From assembly GCF_000515115.1 (NCBI RefSeq), contig NZ_AZXF01000033.1, forward strand, positions 1-57,115: a DNA stretch of 57,115 bases. Direction: 5' to 3'. The translations under genes were made by a program, and so were the position numbers. Source of the stretch: Nocardiopsis sp. CNT312. GTDB taxonomy: Bacteria > Actinomycetota > Actinomycetes > Streptosporangiales > Streptosporangiaceae. Shown piece after piece: positions 9,319 through 17,635 of this stretch. The notes beneath the pieces were generated by a model. It had not been told where the DNA came from. It made no database searches and saw only the letters and a list, made by a program, of their open reading frames with translations. Each line of letters opens with the position of its first letter. Within the stretch, counting starts at the first letter, position 1.

Positions 9319-9849
9319 CTACTCCTGTTCCTGGTCGTCAGAGGTGAGCAGGTCGCGCAGGGTGGTGGGGCGGGGCCGGGGTGCTGGGCGCAGGCCCGGG
9401 TCAGGGGGCGGTGGCTCGTGTTCGGGTCGGGGGCTGGTGGCGGGTTCGATGGTGAGGGCTCCGGTGAGTCGGGTGGGGCGCGGGTTGAGGGCGGTGGCGG
9501 GTCGGCCGCCGATGGTGCCCTGGCGGGGTGCGGTGAGCAGCGACAGGTATCCGGCCAGGGCGTGCAGCGGCGGGCGGCCTTCGATGTGGGCGTGGCGCAC
9601 CGCCCAGGTGGCGGCGATGGGCAGGCACAGGGGGAGCACGGCCAGGGGGCCGAGCCCGCTCCACAGGCGGGCGGTCTGCACCAGCAGCCACAGTGAGGTG
9701 ACCAGGACGCCGATTTGCAGGCCGGTGAAGGGGCCCAGCGGCAGGGTCCAGCCCTGGATCTTGCCGATCATCCACGGGTAGCGGCGGGCCTTGGTGTAGG
9801 AGCGTCCGAGCAGGCCGTGCTGCTCGGACGCCCCTTGGGGCGGTGTCAC
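9319..9849 (-). CDS. TcpE/PrgI-like conjugation membrane protein
   Basis: 176 aa from a GTG at 9849 that overlaps the stop codon of the upstream gene (GTGA). A longer frame to 10083 only shadows that gene. The motif YTKARRYPWMIG followed by LPLGPFTGLQ and two hydrophobic helices (about 45-90) resembles TcpE/PrgI-type proteins found directly upstream of VirB4 in Gram-positive conjugative elements. The C-terminal third is Pro/Arg rich and probably disordered. It is likely a small membrane partner of VirB4; assignment rests on motif plus position. Confidence 0.72.
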   Translation of the reverse strand: MTPPQGASEQHGLLGRSYTKARRYPWMIGKIQGWTLPLGPFTGLQIGVLVTSLWLLVQTARLWSGLGPLAVLPLCLPIAATWAVRHAHIEGRPPLHALAGYLSLLTAPRQGTIGGRPATALNPRPTRLTGALTIEPATSPRPEHEPPPPDPGLRPAPRPRPTTLRDLLTSDDQEQE

Positions 9850-10115
9850 GCCCGCTGGTGGTGCTCGGTGGGCGCGCCGGTGGCGAACTCGCCTTCGACC
9901 ATGTCGGACAGTCCGGTGACCGAGTTGACGATGGCGATGACGATGGCCATGCCCAGGCCGGCGATGGCGGCCTTCTTCCAGCTGCGGTACATCAGGTAGG
10001 CGACCAGGACGACGAAGACGCCGATGATCCACAGGGTGGGGGTGACCAGCGCGGTGACCTCGGACAGTTTGGTGTCGTACCACTCCAGCACACTGGCGTG
10101 GGCGGTGTCGGGCAC
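9846..10115 (-). CDS. Small pilin-like (VirB2-type) membrane protein
   Basis: 89 aa from the GTG at 10115, preceded by GGAG. An ATG at 10196 is possible but would overlap the upstream gene by 40 nt and add an Arg/Pro-rich tail of low plausibility. A short polar N-terminus is followed by two hydrophobic helices (about 20-40 and 46-65) joined by a basic turn YRSWKK. Size, two helices and position between the TcpC-like and TcpE-like genes fit a VirB2/TrbC-like subunit or a small channel protein. Sequence similarity alone would not prove it. Confidence 0.65.
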   Translation of the reverse strand: MPDTAHASVLEWYDTKLSEVTALVTPTLWIIGVFVVLVAYLMYRSWKKAAIAGLGMAIVIAIVNSVTGLSDMVEGEFATGAPTEHHQRA

Positions 10116-10156
10116 GGTGGGGCTCCGTTCGTTGCGGGGACGGTGCGAGGTGGTGG

Positions 10157-11053
10157 TCAGGTCAGGGGCGGGTGGGTGAGGGCGCTGACCTCCCACCGCT
10201 GGCCGCGCGAGGTCAGCTCCAGGGCGTAGGACATGGGCCAGGTGAGACCGTTGTGGTCGGTGGCGACCAGGTCGGCGCGCACCGACACGGTGGCGCCTTC
10301 ACCGGGCGGTGCGGCGGCCCGTTCCTGGTCGTGTTCGGCGGCGTGGACCCCGGTGACCTCCACCCGGGCATAGGGCGCCACGGGCGGGTGGGCGGTGTCG
10401 GGGGCCAGGTAGCGGTCGAGTTCGCCCTGGCCGGTGAGGTAGGCCGCCGCCCACCCTGCGACGGTCTCGGTCAGGGGCGAGTCGGCTAGCCGCCCCGGCG
10501 CGTAGGGCGGGGCGGGCAGCTCGCCGACCGTCCAGGTGCCCGCTTCGGCGGGAAGGTCCAGCGCGGCCCAGGTGGTGCCCTGGCCGTGGGCGGTCAGGGT
10601 CAGGTAGCGGACCGCGGTGGCGGCGGGGTCTGTTCGCGGCGGGTAGAGGGCGACGGTGGCCTGCCACCACTGCTCGCCCAGGCGTTCGACGGCCACGGTG
10701 CCGACCCGCACCGGGGCGTCGGGGGATGCGGGCAGCTCGTCGAGCTGGCGGTCGGTGACGGTCGGGTACAGGACGCGGACGGTGTCGAGGTCTCCTTCGG
10801 CGTAGGCGGCGATGGCGCGTTCGGCCCACCCCGCGACGGCGACCGCGGCGGGCCCGTGGTCGGTAGACCGTTCCGGTCCGGTAGCGGTTTCACTTGGTCC
10901 GCCCTGGTTGAGCTGGGCGAACAGTGCGGCTGGTCCGCTGAGGAGGGCGAGCCAGACGATGAGCTGGACCGTGATGGTCCGGGCGCGCCGGGGTCGGACC
11001 GGGCTGAACCAGGGTTCGGCGCGCACCTGCTCGGGGTCTGTGTTCACTGCCAC
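10157..11053 (-). CDS. TcpC/VirB8-like conjugal transfer protein
   Basis: 298 aa, GTG start at 11053 overlapping the end of the upstream gene by 10 nt. A single N-terminal transmembrane helix (about residues 26-46) anchors an exported domain. Two alpha-plus-beta repeats follow (about 75-180 and 195-298), with conserved-looking elements such as GWAERAIAAYAEGD, WWQATVALYPP and GQRWEVSALTHPP. This is the TcpC family (NTF2-like, related to VirB8), which forms the periplasmic-side core of Gram-positive transfer channels. Operon position directly before the small membrane genes and VirB4 agrees. Confidence 0.85.
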   Translation of the reverse strand: MAVNTDPEQVRAEPWFSPVRPRRARTITVQLIVWLALLSGPAALFAQLNQGGPSETATGPERSTDHGPAAVAVAGWAERAIAAYAEGDLDTVRVLYPTVTDRQLDELPASPDAPVRVGTVAVERLGEQWWQATVALYPPRTDPAATAVRYLTLTAHGQGTTWAALDLPAEAGTWTVGELPAPPYAPGRLADSPLTETVAGWAAAYLTGQGELDRYLAPDTAHPPVAPYARVEVTGVHAAEHDQERAAAPPGEGATVSVRADLVATDHNGLTWPMSYALELTSRGQRWEVSALTHPPLT

Positions 11054-11325
11054 TCCCCCGCCTCTGCGGCCGGGTCCAGTGCGTCGAGGCGTTCGCTGAG
11101 GTGGGTGGTGCCTGTCTCGCGGAGCCGGTTGAAGGCGTCTACGGCGTCATAGGCCGGGCCGTCGAGGTAGGCGCGCAGGTCGTCGTAGAGGCGGGCGTGG
11201 AAGGGCTGGTCCTGCAGGGCCTGGAGCAGTGGGGCTAGGCGCAGGTAGGCCAGGCCCACGGTGCGTTCGTCCTCGGTCAGCAGGTCGGCGCCGCCCAGCG
11301 TGAGCGGATCGTCGAAGTCATTCAT
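11044..11325 (-). CDS. Small hypothetical protein upstream of TcpC
   Basis: 93 aa from the ATG at 11325; a GTG two codons earlier is also possible. It is soluble, acidic and helical, without Cys or membrane segments. The stop codon lies inside the start region of the TcpC-like gene, so translation is coupled and the protein belongs to the transfer operon. I recognise no family. Confidence 0.65.
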   Translation of the reverse strand: MNDFDDPLTLGGADLLTEDERTVGLAYLRLAPLLQALQDQPFHARLYDDLRAYLDGPAYDAVDAFNRLRETGTTHLSERLDALDPAAEAGEWQ

Positions 11326-11395
11326 GCGCACAAGAGGCCTTCTGTCGTGGAAACACGGTCATCAACGGCAAGCCCGATCCGGGCAGGCCCGTGAC

Positions 11396-12169
11396 TCAGC
11401 GCATGTCGTGGTCCAGGTAGCGGGAGGAGGCTGCGGCGAGGCGGCGCGCGGCCCGACTGCAGCGCTGCCGCATGGCCGCAGGGCTGACGCCCGCCCGGTC
11501 GGCGACGGAGCGGGGGTCGGCGATGCTGACCCACGAGGGCCGTCCCGGGGACTCGTCGCCGTAGCGGTGCGCCAACAGGGTGGCCTCATCGGAGCTGAGC
11601 ACGTTCTCGGCGACCGACCAGGTCAGGAGCCGCGCCAGTTCCTCGCTGGGGTGCGGTGCGGGCTCGTCCTCGGTGGTGCGCTCCACGCCCACGCCCGCCA
11701 TGGGGATCTCTCTGGAGCCGACCCTGGCCAGGTTCATCGCGGTGCGGTGCGCCGTCCACGCCAGGTGGGGGGTGAGGTAGCGGTCCTTGTCTGTGGGACA
11801 GGTGCGGATGGCGTCGTACATCGCCACGACCGCGAGCTGGGTGCGCTCGTCGGCGTCACGGATGTAGCCGGTCATGGCTCGGGAGGTGTGGATGACGCGG
11901 CCGATCATCAGTTGCAGGACGGTGCGTGAGGCCAGTTCGCCCTCGGCTCCGGTGAGGGCGGCCTTGTCGAGCAGCGCGCGGAACAGTTCGTCGGTGTGTG
12001 CGGTGATGGGGCCGCGGGCCAAGTTCTCGATGTCGTGGAGGGTCTGGGCGCCGCGCAGGCGCGGGTCGGCGGCCGACCAGTTCTGCACCGTGTGCTGTGC
12101 CGGGGTGTCCTCGGTGAAGTCGTCCCACTGGTGGATGAGCCGGTCGATGATGTTGAGGGCACTACCCAC
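11396..12169 (-). CDS. Sigma-70-like / HTH regulator of the transfer operon
   Basis: 257 aa from the GTG at 12169, preceded by AGGGAGAACAC. The frame runs on to 12259, but that extension looks non-coding. The C-terminal part (about 165-250) resembles sigma-70 region 4: LLTWSVAENVLSSDEATLL, then DPRSVADRAGVSPAAMRQR, ending RAARRLAAA, a helix-turn-helix followed by a basic helix. The N-terminal 160 residues are helical and could match a degenerate region 2. It is the first gene of the leftward block, so control of transfer functions is likely. It could be a true ECF-like sigma factor or a replication/transfer regulator. Confidence 0.7.
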   Translation of the reverse strand: MGSALNIIDRLIHQWDDFTEDTPAQHTVQNWSAADPRLRGAQTLHDIENLARGPITAHTDELFRALLDKAALTGAEGELASRTVLQLMIGRVIHTSRAMTGYIRDADERTQLAVVAMYDAIRTCPTDKDRYLTPHLAWTAHRTAMNLARVGSREIPMAGVGVERTTEDEPAPHPSEELARLLTWSVAENVLSSDEATLLAHRYGDESPGRPSWVSIADPRSVADRAGVSPAAMRQRCSRAARRLAAASSRYLDHDMR

Positions 12170-12394
12170 GTGTTCTCCCTGGGTGAAGCGGTTGCTGTGG
12201 GTGCCACTCCAGGAGAAGGGGTTTGCCGCCTCCGGCTGCCGAAGATCACGCAGAGGCAACGATCGCGGGTGGGTTGGGATGGGGCTGTTGCTCGGTCAGT
12301 GGTGTTTGCGCAGTTCAAAGCCCGAAATCAGGTACTTCACAGGCTTTGGGGTCGGTCGTTCCCCAGTCGATGTTTCCTGACGAGAAACGCCAGC

Positions 12395-12724
12395 CCTTTA
12401 ATGTGGACGGCCCCATCGGAGCCGTGGACACCTGCATGACCCAGTCCGCGTGGGATCGGCCGAACCTCCTTCAACGGAGATGGCTCCCAGGAAGCCGTGG
12501 ACACGTGTACGCCGAGGCGGACTTCAAGTCCGCTTACGCCCTTCAACGTGGACGGCTCCCAGGAAGCCGTGGACACCACCCGTGCGCCCCCTAGTGCTGC
12601 GCGACCAGCAGCAGCCTTCAACATGGACGGCTCCTATGGAGCCGTAGACACCCGGGCGACGGTCCGCTACCTCGGCCCGGACCTCCACCTTCAACGTGGA
12701 CGGCTCCTATGGAGCCGTAGACAC
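12395..12724 (-). CRISPR. Type I-G CRISPR array A (5 repeats)
   Basis: Five 37-bp repeats begin at 12395, 12468, 12540, 12615 and 12688; spacers are 36, 35, 38 and 36 bp. On the plus strand repeats start CCTTCAAC and end GTGGACAC or GTAGACAC; the ACGGCTCC/GGAGCCGT stem is in the middle. The leader lies to the right, so transcription is leftward and the crRNA repeat starts GTGTCCACGGCTCC. The leftmost copy (CCTTTAATG) is degenerate and is the oldest end. The array is about 5 kb from the cas genes but has a near-identical leader, so it can be served by the same Cas proteins. Confidence 0.95.
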
Positions 12725-13025
12725 AGCATTTGAGCTGGAGAAACGCTGAAATCTCGATGCAACTGGCCCTAAGTCGTCCTTCTTTCTGGGTGTTTTGTAG
12801 TGATTCAGAGTTAAGAACCTCCCCGGGATTCCATGGGCACTCATGGTTCGCGGTGGCAGAACCCGGCCAGTTCTCCCCGAAACCCATCGGCCCCGTGCGT
12901 CCTCAGGCGATGCTGGATGCCCAGGTGCCCCGCCTTCGCCGATTGTCACCATCGGCTTCTAAGGTGCCGCATATTGTCAGCGAACCGGGTGCAGTCTGCC
13001 ACCTGGCGCCGACAACCAGCCACCT
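12725..13025 (-). promoter_or_regulatory. Leader of array A, inverted copy of the cas-side leader
   Basis: 301 bp beginning AGCATTTGAGCTGG match, as the reverse complement, 24341-24641 next to csb1 almost base for base (differences are scattered single bases). The copy ends at CAGCCACCT, the same point at which the csb1-side copy stops about 27 bp before the csb1 start codon. It therefore contains the CRISPR leader plus what should be the divergent cas promoter, but no cas gene follows here. Confidence 0.9.
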
Positions 13026-13481
13026 GCTCGGTGCCCAGGTCCAGTTCCTCACCGAGCTGCTGCTCGTCGAGGTCGCATCACCGCAGGTCCACCGAGTCCC
13101 AGACCCCGACCTCTACGATATTCCGCTCCTCCATTTCGGAAGCGGCGGCTGAAGTCCCTGTGTAGGACACAGGCGTATGGATCCAGACGGCACTCGAAGG
13201 GGCCTTGTCGGCCTCACCGCCTGGTCAGCCGCGACGAGGGAAACCAAGGGAACGCGGCGTGTTGGCTTGATGCTGGGCATCACCCTCCCTCATGCTCGTG
13301 CGTGGAGAGGGACTCCCGGTACTCGCGGAAACCGTCCCCGTCGGTCTTCCCGGCAAAGGCCAACCACGGGGTGAAGGGGCCTCACACCCCACCCGCACGA
13401 CGCAGGACCGAGCATCGGTGATCCACGTCATGTCGGTACTTCGAACGGCGCTGGCCGGGCAGCGCGAGAGTCGGAGACGTC
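13026..13481. other. Non-coding stretch right of the leader copy
   Basis: 456 bp between the end of the duplicated leader and the next gene. I see no convincing gene; a short minus-strand frame near 13133 (starting MEERNIVEVGVWDS) has no recognisable relatives. If the duplicated cas promoter still fires, transcription would run rightward through this stretch towards the 343-aa gene. Confidence 0.4.
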
Positions 13482-14513
13482 ATGGCCAAGAACAGGCTCG
13501 CCAGGCGCCGGAAACGCTACACTCACCAGGCCCACGCGCACGCACTGGAATCGATCCGGCGAGACGGCCGTACGTGCGGCGCAATCCCTGTCGCCGTCGG
13601 TCCCCAAGCGTTCCTGGAAGCGCACGCCCTGGAACGCATCGGCGAATGGAACCCAGCATGCTGGCACCACGACATCCTGGGCTTCGGGATCACGTGGGTC
13701 GACCCTTCACCGACCAGTATCGCCCTCGGCATCCCCACCCGCTTCCTGCCGGACATCATCAGCGCGCTCATTCCCATGTCCAGTCCGGACGAGCTCGCAG
13801 ACTCTGCCGATGACGGATACGTCGAAGTCTATGGGCTGCCCGGCCTGCGGTACCGAACAGTCGGTTGCACCGCCATCCTCTCCGTGCCAGGGATTCCCGG
13901 CAGGATCGAGATCCCGGTGGCCAGTCCTGAGATCTGGGAAAAGGCCGTCCTGATCGCGAAGGCGTCCTGGGACGAGGGCTCCGTCTTCTTCTGGGATGAG
14001 TGCCCCACGGACTGGCACACCGCCGAACGGGCGTTCACTGAAACCTGGCCCAGACGGTACGGGATCGGCAACAGCTACTACCGGACCAGCCGTCTTGCAT
14101 CCGACGTGCTGCGCCGACTGCCAGCAATCTGCGCCCCCTTTGCCGCCCACGACATGTGGTTCAACTCCTGCAGCGAAGACGGCTATGCGATCGAGTTCGA
14201 ATGGCAGAACAGCGGCCCGCCCCGCAAGATCCTCGACCTCCTCCTCGACCGCAAGGACGGCTTGCGCGTCCAGCTCAAGACTTGCTGGGATGAGCAGCCG
14301 ATCAGCCACTTCTACAGCGATGACTGCACCTACGTTGATCTGGTCAGCGACTTGGGCGGTCGCCTCGACTTGCGGCATCTCAGGTACCCGCAACGCCTGA
14401 GTAACAACACGAGGCCTACCGTGTTTGATGTCGTACGGCAGCACCGACTCGAATTGGAGCGCCAGTACGGTTACCCGTCTTCGGAGAAGTTCCTCAGCTC
14501 CTCAGCCATGTAA
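13482..14513 (+). CDS. Hypothetical protein between CRISPR array A and regulators
   Basis: 343 aa; ATG at 13482 with GGAGACGTC upstream. A basic N-terminus (MAKNRLARRRKRY) precedes a soluble protein rich in aromatic residues, with motifs such as CWHHDILGFGITW, VFFWDECPTDWH and YYRTSRLASDVLRRLP. No membrane segment is seen and I cannot name a family. Codon use is slightly less GC-biased than in the transfer operon. It stands alone on the plus strand, downstream of the duplicated leader/cas-promoter segment, so it could be driven by that promoter. A defence or regulatory role is possible but unproven. Confidence 0.8.
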   Translation: MAKNRLARRRKRYTHQAHAHALESIRRDGRTCGAIPVAVGPQAFLEAHALERIGEWNPACWHHDILGFGITWVDPSPTSIALGIPTRFLPDIISALIPMSSPDELADSADDGYVEVYGLPGLRYRTVGCTAILSVPGIPGRIEIPVASPEIWEKAVLIAKASWDEGSVFFWDECPTDWHTAERAFTETWPRRYGIGNSYYRTSRLASDVLRRLPAICAPFAAHDMWFNSCSEDGYAIEFEWQNSGPPRKILDLLLDRKDGLRVQLKTCWDEQPISHFYSDDCTYVDLVSDLGGRLDLRHLRYPQRLSNNTRPTVFDVVRQHRLELERQYGYPSSEKFLSSSAM

Positions 14514-14553
14514 CACAGAGCGGGGGGTGTTCGGCGACACATGAATACTGGAT

Positions 14554-15222
14554 TCACCCCGCCGTCGTGTCGGTCTGTGGCTGGGGCTCAGGGCTGGAAG
14601 AACCGGACTCTAGTGCGGGTGTGGCGGAAGGGTCCAGGGCGAACCAGGCGGTGGCACCGCTGGGGGTGCTGTTCACGCCCCAGGTGGTGTCGCGGGTGAG
14701 GATCAGCCGCGGACCGGCCTCATCGGCCACGAAGGCGATCTCGCCCCGGTGCCGCGGCGGCTGGGCCCCGGGGTCGGTGCTCGGGTCGACCACCTGCACG
14801 TAGACGGGGACGGGGCAGGTGATGACCACGCACGGCACCCCCGGATCCGAAGACGGCGCCTGCGGGTGCGCGGGCCGGCGGTTGCCGCGCGGTCCGGGCC
14901 GGTCCTCATCGGCCGCCCTCGGTGCGCCCAGCGCCTCCAGTGCCTCGACGCAGCGGCGGATGTTGGTGGCGTGCCCGCCGCTCTCCAGACGCGAGACGAC
15001 CGATGGAGACAGGCCGCTGATGTTGGCCAGAGCCGACTGCGGCAGGTGCTCGGTGTCCGGGTGGCGGCGCAGGAAGCGGATCACCGCCGACAGGTTCAGC
15101 GTGCGCACGGCCTGGGCCATTCCGGGGTCCTCCCACACGTGGGAGGGGATGCAGGTGCATCGGTAGGCGGGCGACCCGCCCTGGCGCGGGCTGCCGCAGT
15201 GCCTGCACAGGAAGAACGTCAT
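14554..15222 (-). CDS. XRE-type HTH regulator with N-terminal zinc ribbon
   Basis: 222 aa from the ATG at 15222 (GAGGAG upstream). Residues about 4-25 hold CRHCG and CTC cysteine groups resembling a zinc ribbon. Residues about 50-105 form an XRE/Cro-like helix-turn-helix (LPQSALANISGLSPSVVSRLE). The C-terminal 100 residues are beta-rich with VVITCPVPVYVQVVD and may be a ligand or protein-interaction domain. It is the second gene of a two-gene leftward operon (9-nt gap), divergent from another XRE regulator. Probably a DNA-binding regulator of this CRISPR-flanked block; the target is unknown. Confidence 0.75.
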   Translation of the reverse strand: MTFFLCRHCGSPRQGGSPAYRCTCIPSHVWEDPGMAQAVRTLNLSAVIRFLRRHPDTEHLPQSALANISGLSPSVVSRLESGGHATNIRRCVEALEALGAPRAADEDRPGPRGNRRPAHPQAPSSDPGVPCVVITCPVPVYVQVVDPSTDPGAQPPRHRGEIAFVADEAGPRLILTRDTTWGVNSTPSGATAWFALDPSATPALESGSSSPEPQPQTDTTAG

Positions 15223-15231
15223 CCCCACTCC

Positions 15232-15516
15232 TCACACGGGCCTGGCCACGCGCCCGGCGCGCTCGGTGATCAGTCGGTTAACGCACTCGCCGGGCCGGTT
15301 GACGGGCACCCTCACCCGGGACGTGGTGACGCCGAGGAATGTGAACTGGTCGTCCTCGACCCGGACGGCGACCTGGCCCAGGTAGGGGTCGCAGCACAGG
15401 GTGGGGGTCAACTCGCCCTGATAAAGGGTCTGGGCGAGCTTGCTGCCCAACTGCCGGGCGGTCAGGGCGTTCTGGAGGTCGCGCAGGTAGGTGACGCGCG
15501 TGTCTTCAAATTCCAT
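15232..15516 (-). CDS. Small hypothetical protein (regulator operon)
   Basis: 94 aa from the ATG at 15516; the frame extends to 15543 but the shorter form starts in a more natural MEFEDTR. The first third is helical and the remainder beta-rich (QVAVRVEDDQFTFLGVTTSRVRVP). It is co-transcribed with the following zinc-ribbon XRE gene and divergent from the DUF5753-type XRE gene across a short operator-rich spacer. It could be a small ligand-binding partner; no family recognised. Confidence 0.6.
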   Translation of the reverse strand: MEFEDTRVTYLRDLQNALTARQLGSKLAQTLYQGELTPTLCCDPYLGQVAVRVEDDQFTFLGVTTSRVRVPVNRPGECVNRLITERAGRVARPV

Positions 15517-15574
15517 GCTGCCAGCGTGGGCCGAACAGGGCATCTTACTCCAGAACTCGCACGATTCTTGTAAC

Positions 15575-15614
15575 TTCCTGACAGGAAATGGGAGCGGCGC
15601 GTAATATTGCGCGT
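15575..15614 (+). promoter_or_regulatory. Promoter with two palindromic operators, probably leaderless mRNA
   Basis: Perfect TTCCTG-A-CAGGAA palindrome at 15575-15587, overlapping a -35-like CTGACA. An 18-nt spacer leads to a -10 TAATAT (15602-15607), itself centred in a CGCG(T)AATATT(G)CGCG palindrome (15598-15613). The -10 ends only 7 nt before the ATG at 15615, so transcription would start at or next to the start codon, giving a leaderless message. The palindromes suggest autoregulation by one of the flanking XRE proteins. Confidence 0.6.
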
Positions 15615-16376
15615 ATGAGCGAACCCCCCTTCCATGAAGTGCTCACCACCTACCGCGAGCTTGCGGGGCTGACCCAGCAACAATTGGCGAATCACCTGGG
15701 GTGCTCGGCGGCGTCGGTGTCCCGGTGGGCGTGCGGGCATGCCCTGCCATTCCGAGAGACCGTCGAGCAGTTGGAGCAGCTCCTCAACGCCGGGGGCAAG
15801 ATCATCTCGGCGTGGCGGATGGGCAAGTCGGGCAAGTCGACGCCCGAGTGGGCCCGGCCGCTGCTGAACATCGAGGCGCGGGCGCGGTACGTCCAAGCCG
15901 CCTCTCCTACGCTGGTGCCCGGGTACCTGCAGAGCCCTCTGTACGCGGGGGCGGTGTTCCGGGCGTGGCACCCCGCCGCCTCGGATAGCGAGATCGAACG
16001 TCTGGCGCAAATCCGCACGCAGCGACTGGGCCAGTTGCCCGAGCTTCGCATCACCGCCGTGTTCCCCGTGTACGGGATCACCGGCTTCGACGGCGCGGTG
16101 CGCGCCGAGCAAGCACGTCATCTGGTGGAACTGACCGAACAGGGGCGGCTCCGGGTCCATTTGGTGCCGGAGGGGGCGATCCTGCTGAGCGTGACGTCGC
16201 CGGTGCTGGTGTTCCGCCTGGATACCGGGGAGACCGTGATATCCAGCGATCACATATACGGTAACGTCGTCTACGACGCCGACCGCAATGACCAACTCGC
16301 CGCACTGGTCACGGGGGCTATGGCGGAGGCGCTTCCCGCCCGGCTCTCCCTCCAAGCCTTGAAGGAACTCGCATGA
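15615..16376 (+). CDS. XRE HTH regulator, DUF5753 type
   Basis: 253 aa from the ATG at 15615, favoured over a TTG/GTG further upstream because a -10 box sits 7 nt before it. HTH at about residues 8-60 (LTQQQLANHLGCSAASVSRWACG), then the DUF5753 domain (about 85-250) with the usual IEARARYVQAASPTLVPGYLQ and YAGAVFRAWHP. These proteins regulate together with a small DUF397 protein encoded directly downstream, as here. The combination is very abundant and strictly actinomycete. Its position next to a CRISPR array says little about its target. Confidence 0.9.
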   Translation: MSEPPFHEVLTTYRELAGLTQQQLANHLGCSAASVSRWACGHALPFRETVEQLEQLLNAGGKIISAWRMGKSGKSTPEWARPLLNIEARARYVQAASPTLVPGYLQSPLYAGAVFRAWHPAASDSEIERLAQIRTQRLGQLPELRITAVFPVYGITGFDGAVRAEQARHLVELTEQGRLRVHLVPEGAILLSVTSPVLVFRLDTGETVISSDHIYGNVVYDADRNDQLAALVTGAMAEALPARLSLQALKELA

Positions 16377-16552
16377 ACACCGACTGGCACAAGAGCACCT
16401 ACAGCAACACCGGGGGCCACTGCGTGGAGGTGCGCGAGCTGGCCACCGGGACGCTGGTACGCGACACTCAGAACCGGGCGCTCGGCCACCTGGAGTTCCC
16501 CGCCGACCAGTGGGCTGGACTTCTGGCCTCTGTGCGCACTGACCAGCTTTAG
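16373..16552 (+). CDS. DUF397 small protein
   Basis: 59 aa; its ATG overlaps the stop codon of the DUF5753 regulator (ATGA), so the pair is translationally coupled. MNTDWHKSTYSNTGGHCVEV and the later HLEFPADQWAGLLA are typical of DUF397. Members act as partners or antagonists of the adjacent XRE/DUF5753 regulator, in a toxin-antitoxin-like or developmental switch. Length is normal for the family. Confidence 0.92.
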   Translation: MNTDWHKSTYSNTGGHCVEVRELATGTLVRDTQNRALGHLEFPADQWAGLLASVRTDQL

Positions 16553-16580
16553 CGAGCCGACCATAGCGAGCCGCGAAAAG

Positions 16581-16605
16581 CCTTGTGTATGCGGTAGACA
16601 CAAGG
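16581..16605 (+). terminator. Possible terminator after DUF397 gene
   Basis: CCTTGTGT (16581-16588) pairs with ACACAAGG (16598-16605) around a 9-nt loop, 28 nt beyond the DUF397 stop. No T run follows, so termination may be weak. Confidence 0.4.
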
Positions 16606-16743
16606 TGCTGATCCCCTAGCGCAGCCCAGTCCCGTCATCCCCTCACTCATAGGGGGTCAGCATTCGCGCGTCGCCGAGATGGATGACTCCGGCAGATTCG
16701 TGTACATCCGCCGACTGCTGCCCCTGGACACCATCCGGCTGAC

Positions 16744-17505
16744 CCTTCAACGGAGACGGCTCCTTGAGAGCCGTGGACACCGCCTATGGCCTGGCCCTGC
16801 ACGAGACCGCGGGCGGCCTTCAACGTGGACGGCTCCATCGGAGCCGTGGACACGCCGCCGTCTCTATCCGCACACGCCGCCACCGGGACCTTCAACATGG
16901 ACGGCTCCATCGGAGCCGTGGACACGAGATGCCCCCGCCAGCGTCCGCTCCGGCGGCCACCCTTCAACATGGACGACTCCATCAGAGACGTAGACACGCA
17001 CAATCCGGACCGCGCCGGAGGCGTGCAACACCCTTCAATGTGGACGACCCCGTCGGACCCGTAGATACACCCGCGTACCGCCTCTGGCCTCGGCGTTGTA
17101 GGACCTTCAACACGGACGGCTCCTATGAAGCCGTAGACACGGCCACCCGCCCCCACGTCTGGGGCTCCAGGATGTGCCTTCAACGGGGACCACTCCTTGA
17201 GAGCAGTGGACACAGCGACGCGAGCATGACCAGGAACATCGTGGAGCCCCTTCAACGGAGACAGCTCCTCAGGAGCCGTGGACACGGCGTCCATCGCCAG
17301 GAACGGGATGCTGCGGGTGGTCCTTCAACGGAGACGGCTCCTTGGGAGCCGTGGACACCGTTTCGGGGCGGCACGGCGAGTTGTAGCCGTCCTCCCTTCA
17401 ACGGAGACGGCTCCTTGAGAGCCGTGGACACTTCCGGTGGCTGACGCGCGCGGCCTGATGACCGAGCTCCTTCAACGGAGACGGCTCCTTGGGAGCCGTG
17501 GACAC
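16744..17505 (-). CRISPR. Type I-G CRISPR array B (11 repeats)
   Basis: Eleven 37-bp repeats begin at 16744, 16817, 16889, 16961, 17032, 17104, 17177, 17249, 17322, 17395 and 17469, with ten spacers of 34-37 bp. The leader is to the right, so transcription is leftward, in the same direction as the cas operon that ends at 17636. Leader-proximal repeats read CAACGGAGACGGCTCC, but copies 2-6 from the left carry the TGGACGG form typical of arrays A and C, and copies at 16961, 17032 and 17177 have stem mutations. Confidence 0.97.
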
Positions 17506-17635
17506 AGCATTTGAACTGCGAAAACGCTGATAGTGCTTTGCGCTTGGTTGCTCGGCAGCCAGCTTCGTGGGTGTTTTGTGGTGATTCGTGGTTGGGAACC
17601 TCCCTGGGATTCGGCGTGCACTCAAGGTTCGCGCT
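17506..17635 (-). promoter_or_regulatory. Leader of array B
   Basis: 130 bp from the last repeat up to the cas3 stop codon. It begins AGCATTTGAACTGCG and keeps the leader core shared with arrays A and C (GGGTGTTTTGTGGTGATTC, GGTTCGCG), but stops abruptly at the stop codon of cas3. Because the cas operon runs in the same direction, cas mRNA could read into the array. Confidence 0.85.
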